A stretch of 10,708 bases of DNA, taken from assembly GCA_902493345.1 (NCBI GenBank), contig CABUPM010000075.1, positions 1 to 10,708 on the forward strand, in the 5' to 3' direction. Positions 6,401 through 10,708 of this stretch are shown here, piece by piece. The notes under the pieces are model-generated. The model was not told the DNA's origin, ran no database searches, and worked only from the letters and a program-made list of their open reading frames with translations. Numbering within the stretch: the stretch's first letter is position 1; each line of letters begins with the position of its first letter. This DNA is from an uncultured Eubacteriales bacterium (GTDB taxonomy: Bacteria > Bacillota > Clostridia > Lachnospirales > Bianqueaceae). The translations under genes and the position numbers were made by a program.

Positions 6401-7490
6401 GACCTATGAAGTTCTGAATGATGGTCTGGTGGGCGATGATACCCTTAAGGACATCAAGGTAGAGCGTGAGCCGGGCGAAGATGTGAAGGACAGCGGTTAT
6501 GTGATCGACGTGTATTATAATGGCACGCTGATCCAGTCTATCCTGAACAGCGTGTTCGGATCCGATCCCAATGGCAACTATAACATCACCTTTGAAACAG
6601 GTGTGTTTACGATCAATCCGAAGTCCATCACTGTCAAGGCCAAGGATGCTTCCAAGGTTTATGGCGATGCCGATCCGGAGCTGACCTATGAAGTTCTGAA
6701 TAATAGCCTGGTTGGTAAGGATACGCTCAAGGATATCAAGGTAGAGCGTGAGACAGGCGAAGATGTGAAGGCGAGCGGCTATGCGATCAGCGTATCCGGT
6801 TCCGATGTCAATGCCAACTATAGCATCACCTATGTTCCCGGTGTGTTTACGATCAATCCGAAGTCCATCACCGTCAAGGCCAAGGATGCTTCCAAGGTTT
6901 ATGGCGATGCCGATCCGGAGCTGACCTATGAAGTCCTGAATAATGGCCTGGTTGGTAAGGATACGCTCAAGGACATCAAGGTGGAGCGTGAGACAGGCGA
7001 AGATGTGAAGGCGGGCGGCTATGCGATCAGCGTGTCCGGCTCCGATGCCAACGCCAACTATGACATCACTTTTGAAGCTGGTGTGTTTACGATCAATCCC
7101 AGAGATATTTCCAAAGCGGATGTTACGTTGGGGGATGCCTTGACCGAGAACGGCAAGGAGCAGACCCAGACGGTTGTCAAAGTCGTTGCGGACGGCATGG
7201 AAGTTCCGGCAGACGCTTATACGCTGGAAGGCAATACCGCGAAGGAAGCCGGTACATATACCCTCAAGATCGTTGCAAAAGAGGGCGGCAACTTCACTGG
7301 TGTAAGAGAATGCTCTTATACGATTGCCAAGGCAAATAATAAGCCGGTCAATCCGCCGAATGTTCCTCAGACGGGGGACAATAGCCAGGCACTTCTTTGG
7401 ATCACCTTGATGCTTGTAAGCATCTGCGGTATGGCGGGTGTGCTCCTGGTTTTCAAGAAGTCACGGAATAAAGGCAAAAATATCAAATAA
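3426..7490 (+). CDS. Cell-wall-anchored multidomain surface protein (InlB, MBG/YDG, Ig-like repeats)
   Basis: This secreted protein of 1354 residues is probably an adhesin or matrix component; its ligand is unknown. It has a signal peptide 1-25 (KKR, hydrophobic core, cut after AVYA), an acidic helical segment 58-128, a probable beta-solenoid-like region about 146-340 starting at GSGWSWEG, and an InlB-type repeat 354-435 (GYTFAGWNT..LYAEW). HIWQYEANGDTITATC follows at 438-453. Then come MBG-like beta domains 465-546 and 547-629, a YDG domain 630-718 (AYDGNT), MBG-like 719-804, two bacterial Ig-like domains 805-971, three tandem MBG repeats 972-1225, and a last beta domain to about 1305. The C-terminus is a sortase signal: VPQTG (1313-1317), a membrane span of about 20 residues and a KKSRNKGK tail. 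ATG 3426 is chosen because GAAAGGA lies about 8 bases upstream and the signal peptide begins there; TTG 3393 has no site. No sortase gene is in the window. Confidence 0.93.
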   Translation: MKKRLLAVLLSFAMVFSMLPTAVYAEDIDTAKTQSDSQEEAPDKIVVGTENGETDQEDPLKLLQDRVWALPDVEEFEAAEEDQQNAIYLEAQAIAEEYEQLLAEDQERLDVTRLMELFDYFNSLVEELNGSNCRTAVELYANTPASGSGWSWEGTTLTLNGANLVFDKQKKECCGIRINCDATIVVIGKNSITINSRCDDDILGIINMNGHSLTIKGSAQDGYNGVLNLSTGGSYADNHVIYGATRLTVQNLGCLTITAGKSADKSSYGVKYEQGGGNTPVSVINSCIVVTATEADAYANAFYRGNVELTNSSCQFTSDGSKSNKKVIRDNGNIYVDGKNAGNPSRSYATTSTGHITYHYQDSNGNWKTETQDITYPSSGIIPTVNYTPADRTGYTFAGWNTAENGTGTSYTNGDTTMNLLTQTDNTLHLYAEWNHAHIWQYEANGDTITATCAGGGDCPYKDSWPITVLAAEDAEYSGSVYNKAQIANDEISGVTGAAASGITYVGRDGTEYTESANAPTNAGKYTAKVSVGGATAVKDFEITKALSDANVTFAEGLVYNGKNQYLVERATTVGGTLMYRLSDTEEWQAGLVMLSKKDAGDYTIQYYVKGDANHNDSEVKNATVTIQQKELTVSGITIQDKAYDGNTDAKVASDCTPAVDGLVGNDTVTLKVTAVFDTKDAGEDKTVSLTYELEDSTGNYKLADTGHQTTATASITPKEITVSITPNGGVYGGTIVPASAVLTGVVDGETVDVTLTYTGTANDGTVYQSTEAPAKAGTYTVTATIADANYTLKTPNTAEFTVNRADPGLSISAVPDKNYGDDSFQLEVTQNGDGALTYESDDTDVLTVDENGQVTIKKAGTATIRVSVAETANYKEDTKTVEVTVNKVSGSLEVTALSYVKTYGDAPFRITATSTTGTVTYSSSNEDVATVAADGTVTIHNKGMAMITVSVPEDENYIAVSKTISVTVMPKAITVRAKDASKIYGDADPELTYEVLNDGLVGDDTLKDIKVEREPGEDVKDSGYVIDVYYNGTLIQSILNSVFGSDPNGNYNITFETGVFTINPKSITVKAKDASKVYGDADPELTYEVLNNSLVGKDTLKDIKVERETGEDVKASGYAISVSGSDVNANYSITYVPGVFTINPKSITVKAKDASKVYGDADPELTYEVLNNGLVGKDTLKDIKVERETGEDVKAGGYAISVSGSDANANYDITFEAGVFTINPRDISKADVTLGDALTENGKEQTQTVVKVVADGMEVPADAYTLEGNTAKEAGTYTLKIVAKEGGNFTGVRECSYTIAKANNKPVNPPNVPQTGDNSQALLWITLMLVSICGMAGVLLVFKKSRNKGKNIK
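6339..7100 (+). repeat. Three in-frame tandem MBG repeats (94, 80 and 80 codons)
   Basis: Repeats begin at 6339, 6621 and 6861. The second and third are exactly 240 bp each and differ at about 19 bases and 7 residues by hand comparison, including an identical stretch of about 62 bases at their 5' ends. The first carries 14 extra residues after GYVIDV. Each unit starts K-(A/S)-ITV, contains YGDADPELTYEVLN and ends GVFTINP. Confidence 0.95.
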
Positions 7491-7509
7491 TTAAGTGCAC
7501 GGATAAACG

Positions 7510-7546
7510 CAGCGGCGCCAGCGATGGCAGCCGCTGTATTTATCTT
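7510..7546 (+). terminator. Probable intrinsic terminator after the surface-protein gene
   Basis: CAGCGGC (7510-7516) pairs with GCCGCTG (7530-7536). Inside, GCC (7517-7519) pairs with GGC (7526-7528). The tail TATTTATCTT is T-rich but interrupted. It begins 20 bases after the stop codon and ahead of the next promoter. Confidence 0.7.
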
Positions 7547-7578
7547 ACAAAGAGGGGACAAGAATTTTTAAATAGTGC

Positions 7579-7607
7579 TTGACTTTGACACCCCCCTATG
7601 ATAAAAT
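7579..7607 (+). promoter_or_regulatory. Sigma-A promoter of rpmG-secE-nusG-rplK-rplA
   Basis: TTGACT (7579-7584) and TAAAAT (7602-7607) are separated by 17 bases. The start is expected near 7614, giving a leader of about 65 bases before rpmG. That leader has a run of eight T (7631-7638) and a possible 6-bp stem GGGAAC/GTTCCC (7623-7628, 7651-7656) of unknown role. Confidence 0.82.
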
Positions 7608-7682
7608 ACATGGGTAACACTTGGGAACTCTTTTTTTTATGCCTGAAAGCGTTCCCGATGCTTATGAAACAAACCAATGGAG

Positions 7683-7832
7683 GTGCGTACAAAGATAACC
7701 TTGGAATGCACAGAGTGCAAACAGCGGAATTACAACACGACGAAGGACAAGAAAAAGCACCCCGACAGAATGGAAACCAAGAAGTATTGCCGGTTCTGTC
7801 AGCGCCACACGGTTCATAAGGAGACCAGATAA
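7683..7832 (+). CDS. rpmG: 50S ribosomal protein L33
   Basis: This 49-residue protein of the large subunit matches the usual L33 length. It begins RTKITLECTECKQRNYNT and has two zinc-binding pairs, C9/C12 (CTEC) and C36/C39 (CRFC), so it is the zinc-containing form. Its place directly before secE and nusG is the standard Bacillota arrangement. The start is odd: GTG 7683 gives the family-typical N-terminus, but the only strong Shine-Dalgarno word, GGAGG (7679-7683), overlaps it. ATG 7677, two codons upstream in frame, would add M-E and has no good site. AUA at 7695 has near-usable spacing from GGAGG but is an improbable start. The gene is certain; its start codon is not. Confidence 0.93.
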   Translation: MRTKITLECTECKQRNYNTTKDKKKHPDRMETKKYCRFCQRHTVHKETR

Positions 7833-7865
7833 TCCTTTGAAGAGGTGGAGGAAAGGAGAACGCTA

Positions 7866-8051
7866 ATGTTCAACTTTAGTTTTAAGGAGCTGAAAAGTGA
7901 GTTCAAGAAAGTCGTGTGGCCAGACCGCAAGGAGCTGGCGCAGAAGACGGTCATAGTCGTTCTGTTCTGCGCGATATTCTCAGTAGTCATCGGTGTATAC
8001 GACTGGCTGTTCGTCAGCCTGCGTGAACTCATTCAGGGACTATTTATTTGA
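7866..8051 (+). CDS. secE: Preprotein translocase subunit SecE
   Basis: SecE clamps SecY in the membrane translocon. The 61-residue protein is the short, single-span form usual in Gram-positive bacteria. An amphipathic N-terminal helix (FKELKSEFKKVVWPDRKEL) contains the conserved VVWP motif at about residues 17-20, and one membrane span follows (about 29-49). ATG 7866 is chosen because AAAGGAGA lies 6 bases upstream; an earlier in-frame GTG at 7845 would start before that site. It follows rpmG by 33 bases, and its stop overlaps a possible nusG start (TGATG). Confidence 0.96.
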   Translation: MFNFSFKELKSEFKKVVWPDRKELAQKTVIVVLFCAIFSVVIGVYDWLFVSLRELIQGLFI

Positions 8052-8065
8052 TGAGGATGAATGAG

Positions 8066-8593
8066 ATGGCAGACGAAGTCAATTCTGAAGTAAAATGGTA
8101 TGTGGTCCACACATATTCCGGTTATGAGAATAAGGTCAAGGCCAATATCGAAAAGACTGTCAACAACCGTAACATGCATGATCAGATCCTGGAGGTCGCG
8201 GTTCCTTTGGAGGATTGCGAAGAGGAGAAGAACGGCAAGACGGTGACGGTACAGCGCAAGGTGTTCCCGGGCTATGTGCTGGTTCATATGATTATGAATG
8301 ACAATACCTGGTATGTCGTGCGCAATACCCGCGGTGTGACAGGCTTTGTAGGACCCGGTTCCAAACCGGTCGCGCTGACAGAAGAAGAAGTTCAGAATCT
8401 GGGCGTGCATATGCATGAGACATCGGATTTTGAAGTCGGCGAGGTCGTAACGATTTCGGATGGTCCGATGGCCGGTTCGGTCTGCACGATTACGCAGATC
8501 AACGAGGCTGATAGTTCTCTGTCCGCAAAGATTTTTATGATGGGAAGAGAAACGCCGGTCGAACTCAAATTCAGCCAGGTCAAGAAGCTGTAA
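8066..8593 (+). CDS. nusG: Transcription termination/antitermination factor NusG
   Basis: NusG binds RNA polymerase and influences pausing, termination and coupling to translation. This 175-residue protein has the N-terminal NGN domain opening KWYVVHTYSGYENKVKANIE, RKVFPGYVLVHM in its middle, the linker start RNTRGVTGFVG, and a C-terminal KOW domain ending GRETPVELKFSQVKKL. The KOW loop reads DGPMAGSVCTITQI, somewhat diverged from the usual GPF.G..G form. ATG 8066 is favoured because GAGG (8053-8056) lies 9 bases upstream and the length is typical. ATG 8051, which overlaps the secE stop by one base and would couple translation, adds five residues and cannot be excluded. Confidence 0.95.
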   Translation: MADEVNSEVKWYVVHTYSGYENKVKANIEKTVNNRNMHDQILEVAVPLEDCEEEKNGKTVTVQRKVFPGYVLVHMIMNDNTWYVVRNTRGVTGFVGPGSKPVALTEEEVQNLGVHMHETSDFEVGEVVTISDGPMAGSVCTITQINEADSSLSAKIFMMGRETPVELKFSQVKKL

Positions 8594-8603
8594 ACACATG
8601 AGA

Positions 8604-8624
8604 TGTCTGCGTGAAGCGCGGACA
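8604..8624 (+). other. Hairpin in the nusG-rplK spacer
   Basis: TGTCTGCG (8604-8611) pairs with CGCGGACA (8617-8624) around TGAAG: eight pairs including one G-U. No T-run follows, so it is more likely a processing or folding element than a terminator. Confidence 0.5.
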
Positions 8625-8659
8625 GGTTAAGAAGTAGAAACTATGGAGGTGTCATTAAC

Positions 8660-9085
8660 ATGGCAAAGAAGATTACTGGATATATTAAGCTGCAGATTCC
8701 GGCAGCCAAGGCGACGCCGGCTCCTCCGGTAGGCCCTGCGCTGGGTCAGCATGGCGTTAATATTCCTGCGTTTACCAAGGAGTTCAACGCGAGAACGGCC
8801 AATCAGGCTGGAATGATTATCCCGGTAGTAATTACCGTATATCAGGATAAGACCTTTACGTTCGTTACCAAGACTCCCCCGGCGGCAGTTCTGCTGAAGA
8901 AGGCTGCTAAGATCGAGTCCGGATCCGGTAAGCCGAATACGACGAAGGTTGCTACGATCACCAAGGCACAGGTCAAGGAGATCGCGGAGCTGAAGATGCC
9001 CGATCTGAACGCTGCTAATATCGATTCCGCAATGAGCATGATTGCCGGAACCGCAAGAAGCATGGGTATTGTAGTAGAGGACTAA
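8660..9085 (+). CDS. rplK: 50S ribosomal protein L11
   Basis: L11 sits at the GTPase-associated centre of the large subunit with 23S rRNA and L10, and is the site of thiopeptide action. The 141-residue protein has the standard length and N-terminal signature GYIKLQIPAAKATPAPPVGP followed by ALGQHGVNI; the C-terminal RNA-binding half contains GSGKPNTTKVATIT and ends MIAGTARSMGIVVED. Family members more often read IPAGKA; here it is IPAAKA. GGAGGTG lies about 9 bases before ATG 8660. It is co-transcribed with nusG upstream and rplA downstream as far as can be seen. Confidence 0.98.
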   Translation: MAKKITGYIKLQIPAAKATPAPPVGPALGQHGVNIPAFTKEFNARTANQAGMIIPVVITVYQDKTFTFVTKTPPAAVLLKKAAKIESGSGKPNTTKVATITKAQVKEIAELKMPDLNAANIDSAMSMIAGTARSMGIVVED

Positions 9086-9224
9086 AATGATTTTTGACGG
9101 ATTCTCCTCGCTCCGCCGCTGTGAGTGAGGCCTTCAGGGCATTCTGGAACCCGGAGGGTTAGAGAAACGAAAATATCACCGTGGGAGGGAAGCTCCCCGT
9201 TACAACCACAAGGAGGTATATCTC
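9086..9224 (+). promoter_or_regulatory. Structured rplK-rplA spacer, possible L1 mRNA binding site
   Basis: This 139-base spacer holds three possible hairpins: CCTCGCTC/GAGTGAGG (9106-9113, 9123-9130, one G-U), AACCC/GGGTT (9148-9152, 9156-9160), and a region at 9181-9209. In that last region GGGAG/CTCCC (9183-9187, 9193-9197), or alternatively outer GTGG/CCAC (9181-9184, 9206-9209), can form. The last structure touches the rplA ribosome binding site (AAGGAGG, 9210-9216), as expected for translational control. L1 repression of its own operon is known in bacteria; assigning the site here is inference. Confidence 0.45.
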
Positions 9225-9920
9225 ATGAAGAGAGGTAAAAAGTATCAGGAGGCGGTAAAGTCTTTTGACAAGACCGCCGTGTATTCTCCGTCTGAAGCAA
9301 TCGGAAATGTTTTGAAGACTGCCAAGGCAAAGTTCGATGAGACTGTAGAAGTTCATATCCGTCTGGGCGTAGACGGACGTCATGCAGACCAGCAGGTTCG
9401 CGGAGCTATCGTGCTGCCTCACGGAACCGGTAAGACGGTTCGCGTGCTGGTATTCGCTAAGGGTGACCGTGCGAAAGAGGCTGAGGCTGCCGGCGCTGAT
9501 TATGTAGGCGCTGAGGAGCTGGTTGCCAAGATTCAGGGCGAGAACTGGTTTGATTTCGACGTAGTTGTTGCAACTCCCGACATGATGGGTGTTGTAGGAC
9601 GTCTGGGTCGTGTGCTGGGTCCCAAGGGCCTGATGCCGAACCCGAAGTCCGGTACCGTAACGATGAACGTTGCACAGGCAATCAAGGAAATTAAAGCCGG
9701 TAAGGTTGAGTACCGTCTGGACAAGACCAATATCATTCATGTTCCGATTGGAAAGGTTTCCTTTGGCCAGGAAAAGCTGGAGGATAATTTCCGTACTCTG
9801 ATTGGTGCAATTATAAAGGCTAAGCCGGCCGCTGCTAAGGGACAGTATATCCGCAATCTGACACTGGCGTCCACTATGGGCCCTGGCGTTAAGGTAAATA
9901 CGACTCAGGTAGAAGGCTGA
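9225..9920 (+). CDS. rplA: 50S ribosomal protein L1
   Basis: L1 forms the mobile stalk near the E site that guides release of deacylated tRNA, and it represses its own mRNA in many bacteria. The 231-residue protein matches the family length. Landmarks are the N-terminal KRGKKYQEA, VRGAIVLPHGTGKTVRVLVF (58-77), the signature LGPKGLMPNPKSGTV (131-145) and the C-terminal GQYIRNLTLASTMGPGVKV. AAGGAGG lies 8 bases before ATG 9225. A strong hairpin follows and rplJ then has its own promoter, so this is probably the last gene of the first transcript, with some read-through possible. Confidence 0.98.
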   Translation: MKRGKKYQEAVKSFDKTAVYSPSEAIGNVLKTAKAKFDETVEVHIRLGVDGRHADQQVRGAIVLPHGTGKTVRVLVFAKGDRAKEAEAAGADYVGAEELVAKIQGENWFDFDVVVATPDMMGVVGRLGRVLGPKGLMPNPKSGTVTMNVAQAIKEIKAGKVEYRLDKTNIIHVPIGKVSFGQEKLEDNFRTLIGAIIKAKPAAAKGQYIRNLTLASTMGPGVKVNTTQVEG

Positions 9921-9931
9921 TTTAAGTTCTC

Positions 9932-9961
9932 GGAGGGGGTTCTCCGTAAAGAACCCCTTCC
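9932..9961 (+). terminator. Terminator-like hairpin after rplA
   Basis: GGAGGGGGTTC (9932-9942) pairs with GAACCCCTTCC (9951-9961) over 11 pairs with one G-U, around an 8-base loop, 11 bases after the rplA stop. The following bases are A-rich rather than T-rich, so termination may be partial or the stem may protect the 3' end after processing. Confidence 0.6.
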
Positions 9962-9976
9962 AAATAATAAAAAGTA

Positions 9977-10005
9977 TTGACAGAACGAAAAAGTTCTGAT
10001 ATACT
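9977..10005 (+). promoter_or_regulatory. Sigma-A promoter of rplJ
   Basis: TTGACA (9977-9982) and TATACT (10000-10005) are 17 bases apart, the strongest promoter match in the window. Transcription should start near 10012, just before the L10 leader. Confidence 0.9.
9981..9998. promoter_or_regulatory. Palindrome inside the rplJ promoter
   Basis: CAGAAC (9981-9986) and GTTCTG (9993-9998) are perfect inverted half-sites 6 bases apart, between the -35 and -10 boxes. A third GTTCTG lies at 10012-10017, at the expected transcription start. The position suits a repressor site; no regulator is identified. The spacing does not match the LexA box of Bacillota, which has four bases between GAAC and GTTC. 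Confidence 0.4.
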
Positions 10006-10017
10006 ATAGAAGTTCTG

Positions 10018-10131
10018 TAACCGGAGACAGCTGGCGCCGTAAGGCTTAATCAATGCCCGCCGAGGTACAGGGACCCGCAGACAGCTGCGGAGACCCATGT
10101 GACATAACCTCGTCCTTCTCTCCGGAAGGAC
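10018..10131 (+). ncRNA. L10 (ribosomal protein L10-L12) mRNA leader
   Basis: The segment 10019-10066 has the hallmarks of the L10 leader: GGAGACAGCTGG, then CCGTAAGGCTTAA, then CCCGCCGAGGT. In this RNA the L10-L12 complex binds its own mRNA to lower rplJ-rplL expression. Downstream parts also pair: CGAGGT (10061-10066) with ACCTCG (10107-10112), and CCGCAG/CTGCGG (10075-10080, 10085-10090). The leader ends in an attenuator and lies between the promoter and rplJ. Confidence 0.92.
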
Positions 10132-10137
10132 TTTTTT
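10112..10137 (+). terminator. Intrinsic attenuator terminator of the L10 leader
   Basis: GTCCTTC (10112-10118) pairs with GAAGGAC (10125-10131) around TCTCCG and is followed by six T (10132-10137). The loop and 3' arm (TCTCCGG, 10119-10125) are perfectly complementary to CCGGAGA (10021-10027) at the start of the leader, giving a possible antiterminator pairing. Confidence 0.88.
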
Positions 10138-10140
10138 CAT

Positions 10141-10155
10141 GCGGTATTTTACCGC
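10141..10155 (+). other. Small hairpin between attenuator and rplJ start
   Basis: GCGGTA (10141-10146) and TACCGC (10150-10155) are perfect complements around TTT. It lies 11 bases before the rplJ ribosome binding site GGGAGGTG (10167-10174) and may keep that site open or mark an RNA processing point. Confidence 0.5.
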
Positions 10156-10179
10156 AAATATATTTGGGAGGTGAATCAA

Positions 10180-10695
10180 ATGCCGAAGATTGAAGAAAAG
10201 CAGCTTGTTGTTAATGAGCTGAAGGAAAAGATCGAGAAGGCGACTTCCATGGTTCTGGTCGATGCCCGCGGTTTGACCGTTGCGGAGGATACAGAGCTGC
10301 GTAAGGCCCTGCGTGAGAAGAATGTAGACTACAAGGTTTACAAGAACACGATGATCAATTTCGCAATCAAGGATACTCCCTTTGCTGAGCTTGCCAAGCA
10401 TCTGGAAGGCCCCACGGCTGTAGCTATCAGCTATGATGACGCTACCGCTGCCGCAGGTGGTCTGGATCCGTTTGTCAGCAAGTTTGAAAAGCTGGAGTTC
10501 AAGGCAGGCGTAGTGGAGGGCGTTTATTACGACGCTAACACGATCGTCAAGATCGCAAAGATTCCGTCAAGAGAAGTACTGCTGTCCAAGCTCCTTGGAA
10601 GCTTCAAGTCTCCGATGGCTTCTTTCGCGCGTGTAATCAACGAAGTGCTGAAGAGCAAGGGCGGCGAGAGTGCCGCAGCAAGCGACGCCGAGTAA
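10180..10695 (+). CDS. rplJ: 50S ribosomal protein L10
   Basis: L10 anchors dimers of L7/L12 to the ribosomal stalk and binds 23S rRNA next to L11. The 171-residue protein has the family's N-terminal RNA-binding part (KQLVVNELKEKIEKA, VDARGLTV at 27-34, YKVYKNTMINFAI) and a C-terminal helical region (SFARVINEVLKSKG) that carries the L12 sites, with an alanine/acid-rich tail. ATG 10180 is chosen because GGGAGGTG ends 5 bases upstream; GTG 10171 lies inside that site. Expression is expected to be controlled by the promoter and L10 leader directly upstream. rplL is expected after the window edge. Confidence 0.98.
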   Translation: MPKIEEKQLVVNELKEKIEKATSMVLVDARGLTVAEDTELRKALREKNVDYKVYKNTMINFAIKDTPFAELAKHLEGPTAVAISYDDATAAAGGLDPFVSKFEKLEFKAGVVEGVYYDANTIVKIAKIPSREVLLSKLLGSFKSPMASFARVINEVLKSKGGESAAASDAE

Positions 10696-10708
10696 TTCGT
10701 GCCGCTTA

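Noticed and set aside
9159..9740. Minus-strand frame of 193 codons over rplA and its leader
   Set aside because: It is antisense to a well-supported ribosomal protein gene and has no recognisable product.
9981..9998. LexA (SOS) box in the rplJ promoter
   Set aside because: GAAC and GTTC are separated by six bases rather than four, and rplJ is not an SOS gene.

Overview
The window looks like a chromosomal segment from a low-to-mid GC Gram-positive bacterium of the Bacillota, most likely a gut-type Clostridia species. The reasons are strong AGGAGG-type ribosome binding sites, near-consensus sigma-A promoters with 17-bp spacers, a sortase-type PQTG surface protein with MBG/YDG and InlB-type repeats, and the order rpmG-secE-nusG-rplK-rplA-rplJ with an L10 leader. 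No marker in the window fixes the genus.

Region by region: (1) About 30-1156 is an accessory patch. A gene for a PD-(D/E)XK-like nuclease-fold protein (70-768) has a small GTGT..ACAC palindrome just upstream. Downstream, filling the space to the convergent mnmA gene, is an array of GTGTACCAG..CTGGTACAC palindromic repeats, including a perfect 74-bp tandem duplication and a separate perfect 15-bp hairpin. (2) On the minus strand, a family 8 glycosyltransferase (2257-3078) and mnmA (1153-2226) form a two-gene operon behind a clear promoter. (3) A divergent intergenic region (3079-3425) holds two opposing promoters with a 60-bp imperfect dyad between them. (4) A 1354-residue secreted, cell-wall-anchored multidomain protein (3426-7490) carries near-identical 240-bp internal repeats and is followed by a probable terminator. 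(5) From 7579 to the right edge lies the conserved transcription/translation cluster. One promoter drives rpmG (49 aa), secE, nusG, rplK and rplA. A second promoter drives rplJ through an L10-type autoregulatory leader with an attenuator; rplL would be expected just past the window.

How the genes fit together: the right part is core machinery (ribosomal proteins L33, L11, L1, L10; SecE of the translocon; transcription factor NusG) with RNA-level feedback sites. MnmA makes the 2-thiouridine of tRNA wobble bases. The surface protein and the glycosyltransferase are envelope functions on either side of a shared intergenic region. The nuclease and repeat patch is the part least explained by known annotation and is the best candidate for something new, but nothing here proves a working novel system.
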